Origin: Brevibacterium sp. CCUG 69071
GTDB lineage: Bacteria; Actinomycetota; Actinomycetes; Actinomycetales; Brevibacteriaceae
Reading direction: 5' to 3'
Assembly: GCF_021023135.1 (NCBI RefSeq)
Contig: NZ_PGFV01000004.1
Location: 310,001-374,000, forward strand
Length of the DNA stretch: 64,000 bases
The notes under the pieces were generated by a model. It was not told the DNA's origin. It did not search any database and saw nothing but the letters and a program-made list of their open reading frames with translations. This document shows positions 17,383 through 24,993 of the stretch, piece by piece (position 1 is the first letter of the stretch; every line of letters begins with the position of its first letter). The position numbers and the translations under genes were made by a program.

Positions 17383-17985
17383 ATGACCACCGACGAGTCG
17401 AGAGCAACGGCGACCGTGGCCTCCCCTGTCGGTCCACTGGCGATCACGAGAGACGGGTGCTCGATCGTCCGCGTCGAATGGATCCGCGAACTCCCCGCCG
17501 AGGTGATCCCCGCGAACGAGAGCTCCACCCCCATGGCGGCCCCCGCTGCCGGCGTTCCCACCTCCGAGGCGCCGACCGAGCCCCGCGGATCTGCCTCGGA
17601 CGATCCAGCGGATCCTCTGCTGTCCCGGGCGCTGAAGCAGATGCGTGCCTATTTCGACGGCAGCCTCCATGAGTTCGCTCTGCCTGTCGACTTCGGCAAG
17701 GTCTCCGAGGTGGCCCGCACCGTGCTGACGACGCTTGCAGACTCCGTCGCCCACGGAGAGACCCTCACCTACGGTCAGCTCGCCGACCGCAGCGGCACCG
17801 GCATTCCCGCCCGCGCCGTGGGCGGCATCATGGGTCTCAACCCGATCCCGATCATCGTGCCCTGCCACCGAGTGGTCGCAGGCGACGGGCTCGGCGGGTA
17901 TTCGGGCGGTCGACCGGGTAACGGCCTCCCAACCAAACGCTGGCTGCTCGAATGGGAAGAAGCACTGCCCCGGCCATTGTTCTGA
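17383..17985 (+). CDS. ogt: Methylated-DNA--protein-cysteine methyltransferase
   Basis: The C-terminal DNA-binding/active-site domain is complete, with the acceptor cysteine in IVPCHRVV and the following GGYSGG loop. The enzyme transfers alkyl groups from O6-alkylguanine to its own cysteine. The N-terminal half holds a Pro/Ala/Ser-rich insertion (about residues 45-80) not usual in Ogt. The start is the ATG at 17383. TAGCTT at 17371-17376 ends 6 bases before it and there is no ribosome site, so a leaderless message is likely. Confidence 0.92.
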   Translation: MTTDESRATATVASPVGPLAITRDGCSIVRVEWIRELPAEVIPANESSTPMAAPAAGVPTSEAPTEPRGSASDDPADPLLSRALKQMRAYFDGSLHEFALPVDFGKVSEVARTVLTTLADSVAHGETLTYGQLADRSGTGIPARAVGGIMGLNPIPIIVPCHRVVAGDGLGGYSGGRPGNGLPTKRWLLEWEEALPRPLF

Positions 17986-18083
17986 GCACGGTTCTGAACC
18001 CAGATCCAGGCTGCGCACCCGTCTTTGCCCAATCACTGGAACTCGCAGGAGGACTGTGGTTATAGGGCTGTACACGAGTTTAT

Positions 18084-18099
18084 GATCACAAATGTGATC
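18084..18099. promoter_or_regulatory. Inverted repeat GATCACA-AA-TGTGATC
   Basis: Perfect 7-bp arms with a 2-bp spacer, 91 bases upstream of the decayed betaine-binding gene. It shares TGATCACA with the palindrome before the intact betaine operon, suggesting the same regulator. Confidence 0.4.
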
Positions 18100-18189
18100 G
18101 CCGTTTCGGAACTCCTCCGGGAGCTCGAGTCAGGACCAACGATGGCCTGATTCGATCGAACGGACAGCTATTGCAAAGAGGATTGAACA

Positions 18190-18386
18190 ATGAAGTCACG
18201 CACTCTCGCCGCGATGATCATCGGCGTCGAACCCGGAGCCGTTCTGGGCGAACAACACCTTCGACGTCAAGGATCTCGAGGACCCGAAGAGCGCGATGGG
18301 TGACCCGGAGGGCATGCACTTCCTCGGCACGAAGGGCGTCGGCGAAGAGTTCCCCGAGGCCCTTCGGCACCGAGCTCACGGACTGA
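18190..18386 (+). pseudogene. Remnant of a glycine betaine-binding protein gene
   Basis: Three blocks of the intact receptor at 16297-17202 survive in order. The first is a start with signal-peptide beginning (MKSRTLAAM, from 18190). The second is IIGVEPGA (matching IIGIEPGA, residues 151-158). The third, after a +1 frame change at about 18241, is FWANN...VKDLEDPK.AMGDPE with GTKGVGEEF (matching residues 209-246). About 140 and 50 residues are missing between blocks, and the end is lost. Nucleotide similarity to the intact gene is high in the last block. An A/G-rich stretch before the ATG and the upstream inverted repeat are kept. The remnant runs up against the 3' end of the DyP peroxidase gene. 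Confidence 0.85.
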
Positions 18387-18401
18387 CCGGACCCGGCACG
18401 C

Positions 18402-19745
18402 TCATCCTTCGAACAGGCTTTGACCGATGTATTCGCCCTCTTCGATGCCCGGTGGGATCGCCCACACCGTCGAGCCGATCGGCGTCGTCCAGGTGTTGAG
18501 CAGGTCCACCTCGGCGAGGCGGCGCTGGATCGGCAGGAACTGCCGATCGATGTCGGCCTGGAAGGATGCGAACAGCAATCCGGACTCCTCCCCCGCGCCC
18601 GTCTCGTAGTTGAAGGTCCGCCGGTGGATCTGCACCTCCGGACCCAAGCCGTCACGAGCGCGGGCCACGTGCGAGGCTGCAGAGATCTTCGTCAGCCCGC
18701 GCGCGTCCACGGCCGTGAAGTCCGGCGGATCGAACTCGTCCCCGCCCGAGAGCGGAGCTCCCGTATCGAGCGTGCGGCCGACCGAGAACTCCCGCCCCGG
18801 GCGGTCCGCCTCGTCCCAGGTCTCGAGGTTCATGGCGATGTCCCGGAGCACCAGGGTGGTGCCTCCGCGCATCCAGTCGGGCAGATGCGCGCCGAGGTCG
18901 GTCGGCGGTTCGCCGCGTGCTGAGAATCGCGCATCGGCTCGCCCGGTTCCCTGCCCCCAGATGATGCGGGCGAAGTCCTCGGACCCGGGGCCCGGATTCG
19001 CGGTCCCGTCGAGCTGGCCGAACAGGTTCCGCTGCGTCTGCCCTTCCCCCTCACTGCCGTAGGATCGACGGAACCCGTCTCGCTGCCAGGCCAGCTCGGC
19101 GAATGCCCGTGAGTCCTTGAACAGCATCCTGCGGGCATGGGCCAAGGTCAGCGGGTCGTCCCCGCAGATCTGCAGGAGCAGGTCCCCTTCGCACAGCTTG
19201 GTCTCGAGATCGTCGATGCGGAATTTCTCGAGCGGACCCAACCAGTCGGGCACTCGGTCCTTGCCCGCGAAGGCGACGAGCCTGCGACCGAAGCCGAAGG
19301 TGACCGTCAGCCGCGCCGGATCTCGGGCGAGCTCGGGTTCGGAGTCGGCCAGCGGTGCGGTCCCCTGAGTCAGCGCCGCGGCATCCGCGGTGAGCAGACG
19401 CAGCCAGCGGACCGCCTCGGCGGCCTTGGTTCCGGGTCTGAGGCGCAGCGCGAGGAAGTGCGCATAGGCCTGGGCCGGGGTTTCCACCCCGGCTTGGTGA
19501 GTACCGTAGAAGGGTTCGAGAACGGGCCCGTTGGCCCCGGTGAGATCCCGCCGAGGCGATGCCGGAGCTTCTGCGGCACGACCTCGGCCGATCCCGAAGC
19601 CGGCCACCGCTCCGATGACACCGGTGCCCCCGGCCGCAGCCGCCGAGGCGATGAGCCGCCGGCGACTGAAGCCGAAGGGGCACCCGGCCGCAGATCCTTG
19701 ACTGTCGGCCGGGCCCCGCCCCTCCTCGTGCGGATCAGTGATCAC
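18402..19745 (-). CDS. DyP-type peroxidase, Tat-exported (EfeB/DtpA-like)
   Basis: The N-terminus has a twin-arginine signal (SRRRLIA, 27-33) followed by an Ala/Gly-rich hydrophobic segment. The heme peroxidase domain shows the GxxDG motif as G243-QLD-G247 with catalytic D246, and a likely proximal heme ligand H359 (SHVARAR). Such enzymes oxidise dyes or phenols with H2O2, or act in iron uptake as EfeB. There is no EfeU or EfeO gene here. The upstream neighbour is a PCuAC copper protein whose 3' end it overlaps by 11 bases. This recalls the Streptomyces DtpA/copper-chaperone pair, so a copper-linked oxidase maturation role is plausible. Confidence 0.9.
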   Translation of the reverse strand: MITDPHEEGRGPADSQGSAAGCPFGFSRRRLIASAAAAGGTGVIGAVAGFGIGRGRAAEAPASPRRDLTGANGPVLEPFYGTHQAGVETPAQAYAHFLALRLRPGTKAAEAVRWLRLLTADAAALTQGTAPLADSEPELARDPARLTVTFGFGRRLVAFAGKDRVPDWLGPLEKFRIDDLETKLCEGDLLLQICGDDPLTLAHARRMLFKDSRAFAELAWQRDGFRRSYGSEGEGQTQRNLFGQLDGTANPGPGSEDFARIIWGQGTGRADARFSARGEPPTDLGAHLPDWMRGGTTLVLRDIAMNLETWDEADRPGREFSVGRTLDTGAPLSGGDEFDPPDFTAVDARGLTKISAASHVARARDGLGPEVQIHRRTFNYETGAGEESGLLFASFQADIDRQFLPIQRRLAEVDLLNTWTTPIGSTVWAIPPGIEEGEYIGQSLFEG

Positions 19746-20394
19746 CGTGATCCATGTCCTCGTGGCCCATGTCCTCGTGATCCATGTCGTCGTGGTCCAT
19801 GTCGTCGTGGCTCATGTCGCCTTCATCTGCGCTCTCGTCATCAGCGTTCCCCTCTGCCTCCTCCGGGGAGTAGTTCTCCTTGGCTCCGGAGTACTCCTTC
19901 GCGACAGCGGTGACGTCGACGCTCTGATCATCGGCGGTGACGAGTTCGACGGAGATCTCCTCGCCCGCCTTGATCGGCTTCTTCAACCCCATGAGCATGA
20001 TGTGGTCGCCGCCCGGTTCGAAGGTCACGCTCTGGCCGGCGGGGATGGCCACACCGCCCTTCTTCTCCCGCATCGTCGTCGCTCCCGAATCGTCCTCGAC
20101 GGTTTCGTGGAGCTGGACCATATCGGCGTCGGGGTACTTCGCCTCGACGAGCGTGATGTCCTTGTCCGTGTTGTTCTTCAGCGTCCCGAAGACCGCGGTC
20201 ATGCCGTCGTCGGCGGCCTTGACCCACGCGTCGTCGAGGCTGAGGGCCGCAGCGTCGACCTCGGAGTTCGCATCGGCGGTGGCGGATTCGGTGGTGGCGG
20301 ATTCTTGGGCTTGGCTCTGGCTCTGCCCACAGCCGGCGAGGCCGATGATCAGGGCCAGGGGTACGGCGGCGGCCAGGGTGATGTTCTTTCGCAT
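19735..20394 (-). CDS. PCuAC-domain copper chaperone lipoprotein with Met/His-rich tail
   Basis: The 219-residue protein has a lipobox (GLAGC, Cys22) and a PCuAC domain with the copper ligands H96, M108, H131 and M133 (LHET ... M ... GGDHIM). It ends in an unusual tail (about 195-219) of repeated HDDM/HEDM units ending HGDH that could bind several copper ions. PCuAC proteins deliver Cu(I) to cytochrome oxidase or other cuproenzymes outside the membrane. I start at the ATG at 20394 (MRKNITL); longer readings have no signal peptide. It overlaps the DyP peroxidase gene downstream. Confidence 0.88.
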   Translation of the reverse strand: MRKNITLAAAVPLALIIGLAGCGQSQSQAQESATTESATADANSEVDAAALSLDDAWVKAADDGMTAVFGTLKNNTDKDITLVEAKYPDADMVQLHETVEDDSGATTMREKKGGVAIPAGQSVTFEPGGDHIMLMGLKKPIKAGEEISVELVTADDQSVDVTAVAKEYSGAKENYSPEEAEGNADDESADEGDMSHDDMDHDDMDHEDMGHEDMDHGDH

Positions 20395-20504
20395 TGTCGT
20401 CTGCACTTTCGGTTCTCGGTGCAGTCGAGCAGGGCACAGGGCAACGGGCCCGCACCGTGACGCAATGTCGCGACACGGCCGGTGGCCCGGGCGCGGCTCC
20501 ATGT

Positions 20505-20522
20505 GGCTGCCCACGGGCAGCC
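20505..20522 (-). terminator. Short hairpin between the membrane protein and PCuAC genes
   Basis: GGCTGCC-CACG-GGCAGCC forms a 7-bp stem with a 4-base loop, 69 bases after the stop of the upstream membrane-protein gene. It may be a weak terminator or attenuator in the copper cluster. Confidence 0.35.
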
Positions 20523-20590
20523 GGGATGCGCTCGACTGTCACCAGATGAATGGTGGTCCGGCGGGGCTCGCCGCCGGTGATGGAGGTGTG

Positions 20591-21286
20591 TCAGACGAGC
20601 GCGGGCGGGCCGCGACGATAGTTCGGGCCGGTGACGGCGGAGGTGATCGCCTGCGGCAGCCGGAACTCACCGCGTGCGGCACGGGCCGGGAACTCGGCCA
20701 GGGTGCCGGCCGCCTCGGCGAGGGCCTGGATTGCGGTCGCCACGGGACCGAGCGCGAGCTGCAGGATGGTGAGGACGATGTCCTCACCACGCTTGAGGAT
20801 GACCGCGGTGACGAGGACGGCGGCGATGTGGGCCAGCAGCATGCCGAGGTCTGCACCTGCGCCTCCGGACATGGAAGCTCCGGCTCCGTGGGCCCCGTGC
20901 GAATGTGCCATCGTGCCCGCGTGGCTGAGATCGAGCGTTCCCGCCTCGTGGCCGAGGTGCTGATGAGCATGGGACTGTGCAAGCGCGGATCCGGACGACG
21001 GCTGGCCGGAACCGTTCGCCGAGGCTGACTGTGCGGTGCCCATGGCACCGAACCAGCCCATGGACAGGTGCATGAGCGCCTGGCCGAGGCCAAGGATGAC
21101 CACCAGCGAGAGATAGCCGAGGCGACGGCCGGCGAAGATCATCGCGGCCCAGAGGACGAGGATGAAGACGAGGGCCACACCGGTCGGGGCGACGACTCCG
21201 CCCGCCCCGAGGTGCATGAGCACAGCCAGAAGAGTCGTGATGAGCGCGGCGAAGAGCGCCCGCACGGACTTGTTCCACCCGGTCAT
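20591..21286 (-). CDS. His-rich integral membrane protein of the copper cluster
   Basis: The 231-residue protein has three N-terminal helices (about 8-80), a loop of about 60 residues rich in His, Ser and Gly (HAHQHLGHEAG, AHSHGAHGAG), and a fourth helix near 150-172. I do not recognise a named family. The loop could bind metal. Position upstream of a PCuAC lipoprotein and a DyP peroxidase suggests a copper-handling role (inference). It begins MTGWNKSVRAL at the ATG at 21286. An inverted repeat at 21326-21342 lies in its promoter region. Confidence 0.65.
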   Translation of the reverse strand: MTGWNKSVRALFAALITTLLAVLMHLGAGGVVAPTGVALVFILVLWAAMIFAGRRLGYLSLVVILGLGQALMHLSMGWFGAMGTAQSASANGSGQPSSGSALAQSHAHQHLGHEAGTLDLSHAGTMAHSHGAHGAGASMSGGAGADLGMLLAHIAAVLVTAVILKRGEDIVLTILQLALGPVATAIQALAEAAGTLAEFPARAARGEFRLPQAITSAVTGPNYRRGPPALV

Positions 21287-21325
21287 CGGCCCTCCTTCCG
21301 GCTCAGCTCCCAGCTCTCACTCACA

Positions 21326-21342
21326 TTCTACTCATCGTAGAA
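21326..21342 (-). promoter_or_regulatory. Inverted repeat TTCTAC-N5-GTAGAA upstream of the copper cluster
   Basis: Perfect 6-bp arms with a 5-base spacer, about 40 bases before the first gene of the cluster. It resembles CopY/BlaI-type TAC/GTA operators. A short hairpin AGTTGGG-CA-CCCAACT follows at 21345-21360, probably belonging to the end of the next gene. Confidence 0.35.
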
Positions 21343-21378
21343 ACAGTTGGGCACCCAACTCAGGTCAGGCGCCGCGGC

Positions 21379-21849
21379 TCACATTCGCAGCCAGGTGTCG
21401 GCGGTCTTCTTGACCATCGCACCGGCGTCCTCGGCGGCACCCATCCAGTCGACCGGTTCGCCCTCGGGGTCGGTGACCGAATCGGAGAGGACGATGACGT
21501 CGAAGTTGCACACGATGGCGGCCATCGCCGAGGCGTAGACGGCCCCGGGCGCATCATCGGCACCGGCGAAGACGATGCGGTCGACGGCCATATCATGCAG
21601 ACCGGCGGCCAGGTCGCCGACGCCTTCGAAGATGTCGGGGTGGTCCGAGCGGAGCACGAGGTCTTCCTCGTCGGGGACGAAGATGCTCAGCTCCTCGTCC
21701 TCGGTCTCGGCGAGGTCCTCCTTCGTCGAGACGAAGATCAGCACCCCTCCGACCGCGCGGGTGCGAGTGACGATGTCGCCGAGGATCTCCATGGCGTCAT
21801 CGCTGGGATAGCTGGCGTCGTCGGTGTCGATGAGGAGCAGGGCATCCAT
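21379..21849 (-). CDS. Isochorismatase-fold protein lacking the catalytic cysteine (predicted)
   Basis: The 156-residue sequence follows the isochorismatase/nicotinamidase order: an initial ALLLIDTDD strand, a mid-segment ending RIVFAGADD, then a helix and FDVIVLSDSVTD. Where active members have Cys (GvxTxxCVxxTA), this protein reads ADDAPGAVYASAMA. The usual catalytic Lys segment is also replaced (VLRSDHPDIFEGVG). It is therefore probably a non-enzymatic or altered member. Family assignment is from pattern only. It is strongly acidic. The gene is monocistronic as far as I can see. Confidence 0.5.
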   Translation of the reverse strand: MDALLLIDTDDASYPSDDAMEILGDIVTRTRAVGGVLIFVSTKEDLAETEDEELSIFVPDEEDLVLRSDHPDIFEGVGDLAAGLHDMAVDRIVFAGADDAPGAVYASAMAAIVCNFDVIVLSDSVTDPEGEPVDWMGAAEDAGAMVKKTADTWLRM

Positions 21850-21898
21850 GGTCCTATCGTGCCACGTTCGGCACCAGAGCGCGCAAATCGCACAGTGC

Positions 21899-23227
21899 TC
21901 AGCCGGGGATCCACGATTCGCGGATGCTCAGGTCTGTCTCGAGGAGCAGGAACTCGGCCGGCATTCCCACTGCCAGGAGTTCATCGTCGTCCTCGGCGGC
22001 GAGTCCGAGCGACCGCAGCGGAGTCAGGCTCGCGGCCCGCACGGCGTCGAACGGGCTGAGCCCCACCTCGATGACCGCACGCCTCACGGCATCGTCCATG
22101 CTCAGAGTGGATCCGGCGATCGATCCGACGGTGCCATCAGCGGCGACGAGCCGGGCCACGGAGTCCTCGACCTGGACAGGCAGGGAACCGAGCATATAGC
22201 GCCCGTCGTCCATCCCGGTCGCGGCCATCGCATCGGTGATGAGCGCGATCCGACCCGGCGCAAGATTCGCGAGCATGCGCGCGGCCGGGGTCGCGACGTG
22301 CACCCCGTCGTTGATGAGTTCGAGGGTTACCTGGCCTGCGTCGATTGCCGCGAGGACCGGTCCCGGAGCGCGGTGGTGGATGCCGGGCATCGCGTTGAAC
22401 GCGTGCGTGAGGATGGTCGCTCCCGCATCGAAGGCTTCCGCGGCCTGCGCGTAGTCCGCCGCCGTGTGCCCGATGGCCACCCGCACTCCCGCCGAGGTGA
22501 ACCGGCCGATCGTCTCGATCGCTCCGGGGAGTTCGGGGGCGAGGGTGACCTGCACGAGCGTTCCGTCCGCAGCAGAGAGGATCCGTTCGACCGCCTCCGG
22601 GGTGGGGGCGGTGAGGACTTCGGGGGCGTGAGCGCCCTTGAAATCCGGGGACAGGAACGGGCCTTCGGCGTGGAGGCCGAGGATCCCCGGGGCAGATCGC
22701 GCGGCTTCGGCTCCTGCTGACAGAGAGAGGCAGAGTCCGTCGATCGTGTCCGAGACGAAGGAGAGGGCGAGCGCCCGGGTGCCGTGCGCCCGGTGAACGG
22801 CGAGGATCTCGGCGAGGCCCGGAGCATCGGCGGTGGACGCAGCATCGGCGGTGCCTGCCATGAGGTCTTCAGCGCTCACGCCGCCGGCACCGTGGCAGTG
22901 GAGATCGACATAGGCCGGGGCGAGGTATCCGCCGTTGCCGTCGACGATCTGCACAGTCGCCGAGGTGCTCAGCTGCTTCCAGCCGGGACCGCGCCCGCGG
23001 GAGACGACGACTCCCCCGGCCGCGGCGATCCATCCCTCGCCCGAGTCGGCGTCCGCGACCGACGCTGAGGCGCGCTCCGTCGGTGCTGTGGCGCGCTCTG
23101 TCGGGGCCGTGGCGTCCGCTGTTGCCGGAGCGGCCGACGCGCTGTCGAGGATGACCACGTCGTGGACGATCACCTCGGCGGGGGTCTGCCGGTCCATCGC
23201 CTCGGCGGGGGGCTTCGCGTCCGTCAT
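21899..23227 (-). CDS. nagA: N-acetylglucosamine/galactosamine-6-phosphate deacetylase
   Basis: This amidohydrolase-superfamily enzyme removes acetate from N-acetyl amino-sugar 6-phosphates. Key motifs are DLHCHG (N-terminal metal site region), LHAEGPF, GHTAADY, THAFNAM and the catalytic aspartate in LITDAMAATG. It has 442 residues, with an N-terminal low-complexity loop containing a 21-bp duplication (ATAPTER-type repeats, 23070-23111). It overlaps the DeoR gene by four bases (ATGA) and is last in the operon. Neighbouring kinases and an aldolase of tagatose type suggest the galactosamine series (AgaA) as the natural substrate. Confidence 0.85.
   Translation of the reverse strand: MTDAKPPAEAMDRQTPAEVIVHDVVILDSASAAPATADATAPTERATAPTERASASVADADSGEGWIAAAGGVVVSRGRGPGWKQLSTSATVQIVDGNGGYLAPAYVDLHCHGAGGVSAEDLMAGTADAASTADAPGLAEILAVHRAHGTRALALSFVSDTIDGLCLSLSAGAEAARSAPGILGLHAEGPFLSPDFKGAHAPEVLTAPTPEAVERILSAADGTLVQVTLAPELPGAIETIGRFTSAGVRVAIGHTAADYAQAAEAFDAGATILTHAFNAMPGIHHRAPGPVLAAIDAGQVTLELINDGVHVATPAARMLANLAPGRIALITDAMAATGMDDGRYMLGSLPVQVEDSVARLVAADGTVGSIAGSTLSMDDAVRRAVIEVGLSPFDAVRAASLTPLRSLGLAAEDDDELLAVGMPAEFLLLETDLSIRESWIPG
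23070..23111. repeat. 21-bp in-frame duplication in the deacetylase gene
   Basis: Two 21-bp units (18 of 21 bases alike) encode a repeated ATAPTER-type peptide in a loop of the nagA-like gene. Confidence 0.6.
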
Positions 23228-24015
23228 TGCCCGCTCCCGGTCTGGGCGAGCTCCAAGTCGAAGCCCGCTTCGGTCAGCTCCCTGCGGGCATCCTCGCCGA
23301 GGTTGTCGTCGGTGATGATCGCCTCGAACACCTCGGTGCCGCCGACCGAGGCGAAGGAGCGGTGACCGTACTTCGAGGAGTCGGCGACGACGATGGCGTG
23401 CTCGGCTCGTTCGGCCATGAGCCGATTGACGAAGGCCTCGTCCTCGTTCGCGGTCATGCAGCCGGCGGTCGCGGAAATCGCGTGCACACCGACGAAGGCG
23501 AGGTCGAGCCAGATGCTGCGCAGCACCGCGTCGACGAAGGAGCCGACGAGTTCGAAGCTCGAGGCGTTGATCACCCCACCGCAGACGATGACCTTGAGAC
23601 CGGGGTGGATGGCGAGTTTGTTCGCGATGTCCACGGCATTGGTGACGATCGTGAGGTCGGCGAGCAGGTCATCGCGTTGGCTGAGGGCGTCGGCGACCAT
23701 GAATGTCGTGGTTCCCCCGGAGAGGCCGATGACTGATCCCGGGGTGATCCGGTCGACGGCGGCGCGGGCGATCGCCGCCTTGGCCTCGGTAGCAGCCGCC
23801 TCCTTGTACCGCAGCGAGAGATCGTAATCGACGGCCCGCCGGGTGGCCCCGCCGTGGGTGCGTTCGACGAGGCGGCGCTGTTCGAGCAGATCGAGGTCGC
23901 GGCGGATCGTCGCCACGGACACCTCGAGCTCCCGGCTGAGCGCATCCACCCCGACCGAACCGGTCCGGTCGAGGCGCGACAGGATCGCATCGAGGCGGTC
24001 TTCACGCATGTTCAT
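23224..24015 (-). CDS. DeoR/GlpR family transcriptional regulator
   Basis: The N-terminal winged helix carries the DeoR signature (RLDAILSRLDRTGSVGVDAL, then VSVATIRRDLDLLEQ). The C-terminal DeoRC sensor domain shows SGGTTT and the conserved DSSKYG. Such regulators usually repress sugar-phosphate catabolic operons and are released by a pathway phosphosugar. Here it sits between the aldolase and deacetylase genes and probably controls this operon (AgaR-like). The start is taken at 24015 (MNMRED); 24009 is an alternative. Confidence 0.88.
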   Translation of the reverse strand: MNMREDRLDAILSRLDRTGSVGVDALSRELEVSVATIRRDLDLLEQRRLVERTHGGATRRAVDYDLSLRYKEAAATEAKAAIARAAVDRITPGSVIGLSGGTTTFMVADALSQRDDLLADLTIVTNAVDIANKLAIHPGLKVIVCGGVINASSFELVGSFVDAVLRSIWLDLAFVGVHAISATAGCMTANEDEAFVNRLMAERAEHAIVVADSSKYGHRSFASVGGTEVFEAIITDDNLGEDARRELTEAGFDLELAQTGSGQ

Positions 24016-24056
24016 AAGCCAACTTTCAGTCCTCGTCGTCCGCTTTGGCAAACCCG

Positions 24057-24096
24057 TCTCCCGACAGCACGGTCAATCTCCCGACAGCACGGTCAG
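24057..24096. repeat. 20-bp tandem duplication at the aldolase stop codon
   Basis: TCTCCCGACAGCACGGTCA occurs twice in direct succession (period 20). The aldolase stop (24073-24075) lies in one copy, so the duplication changed or extended the 3' end. Confidence 0.75.
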
Positions 24097-24993
24097 CAGG
24101 CGGGCGACCTCGGCGGCGAAGGCGTCTCGCGCCGGTCCCAGGTATCTCCGGGAGTCGACGAGCTCGGGTCGGGCGTCGAGGCTCGCCCGCACCGCGGCGG
24201 TGAAGACCTTGTTGAGATGGGTGGAGATGTTGATCTTGGCCATTCCTGCGTCGACCGCGCGGACGATCTCTGCATCCGCGACCCCGGAGGATCCGTGGAG
24301 CACGAGGGGGACGGCGAGAGTGCCGGCCAGCCGTTCGATGAGGGCGAGGTCGAGTCGGCTGGTGCGTTCGACCATGGCGTGGGAGCTGCCCACGGCGACA
24401 GCGAGGGCATCGATTCCTGTGCGCTCGACGAAACGTCGCGCCTCATCCGGGTCGGTGCGCACCCCCGGGGCGTGGGCTCCGTCCTTGCCGCCGATCTCTC
24501 CGAGTTCGGCCTCGACGCCGATGCCGCAGGCATGGGCACGGCGGACCACCTCGGCGGTGGTGGCGCAGTTGGAATCGAAGTCGAAGTGGGCGCCGTCGTA
24601 CATGACCGAGTCGAAGCCGAGTTCGATGGCCTCGTCGACGAGTTCGGTATCGGTGGCGTGGTCGAGGTGGACGGCGATCGGGACGTTCGCGGAGTCGGCG
24701 ATGGCCTGGGTGGCCCGGGCGATGGGGGTCAGCCGGCCGTGATAGCGCACGCAGTTCTCGGAGATCTGCATGATCGCCGGCCGGCCCGCCTGTTCCGCAC
24801 CGGCCGCGATGGCCTCGGCGGATTCGAGATGGATGACGTTGAAGGCGCCGACCGCGGCGGGCCCGGTGTGTGCGGCGGGCCCGGTGTGTGCGGCGGGCCC
24901 GGTGTGTGCGGCGGGCCCGGTGTGTGCGGCGGGCCCGGTGTGTGCGGTGTGCTTGGTGTCCCGCAGCAGGTCGATCGTCGTCGCTCGGGTCAT
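24073..24993 (-). CDS. Class II aldolase, tagatose/fructose-bisphosphate type, with N-terminal repeat
   Basis: This is a zinc-dependent class II aldolase of the GatY/KbaY/FbaA family. Motifs are VHLDHATD (zinc ligand and catalytic Asp), YDGAHFDF, LHGSSGV and KINISTHL. It would cleave tagatose- or fructose-1,6-bisphosphate into DHAP and glyceraldehyde 3-phosphate. Inserted just before the conserved VGAFNV strand is a perfect (AHTGPA)5 repeat encoded by an 18-bp tandem array. That array lengthens the loop after helix 1 by about 30 residues. The start ATG overlaps the kinase stop (ATGA). The neighbouring PfkB kinase and deacetylase favour the tagatose route. Confidence 0.88.
   Translation of the reverse strand: MTRATTIDLLRDTKHTAHTGPAAHTGPAAHTGPAAHTGPAAHTGPAAVGAFNVIHLESAEAIAAGAEQAGRPAIMQISENCVRYHGRLTPIARATQAIADSANVPIAVHLDHATDTELVDEAIELGFDSVMYDGAHFDFDSNCATTAEVVRRAHACGIGVEAELGEIGGKDGAHAPGVRTDPDEARRFVERTGIDALAVAVGSSHAMVERTSRLDLALIERLAGTLAVPLVLHGSSGVADAEIVRAVDAGMAKINISTHLNKVFTAAVRASLDARPELVDSRRYLGPARDAFAAEVARLLTVLSGD
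24857..24946. repeat. 18-bp x 5 perfect coding minisatellite
   Basis: GCGGGCCCGGTGTGTGCG is repeated five times without a mismatch and in frame. It encodes (AHTGPA)5 in the aldolase gene. A perfect array of this sort is likely to vary in copy number between strains. Confidence 0.95.

Noticed and set aside
18190..18386. Short intact gene instead of a remnant
   Set aside because: The continuous frames give no receptor-like protein; the matching blocks are in two frames with large gaps relative to the intact gene.
24857..24946. Possible CRISPR-like array
   Set aside because: Units are contiguous without spacers, in frame, and code for a peptide repeat.
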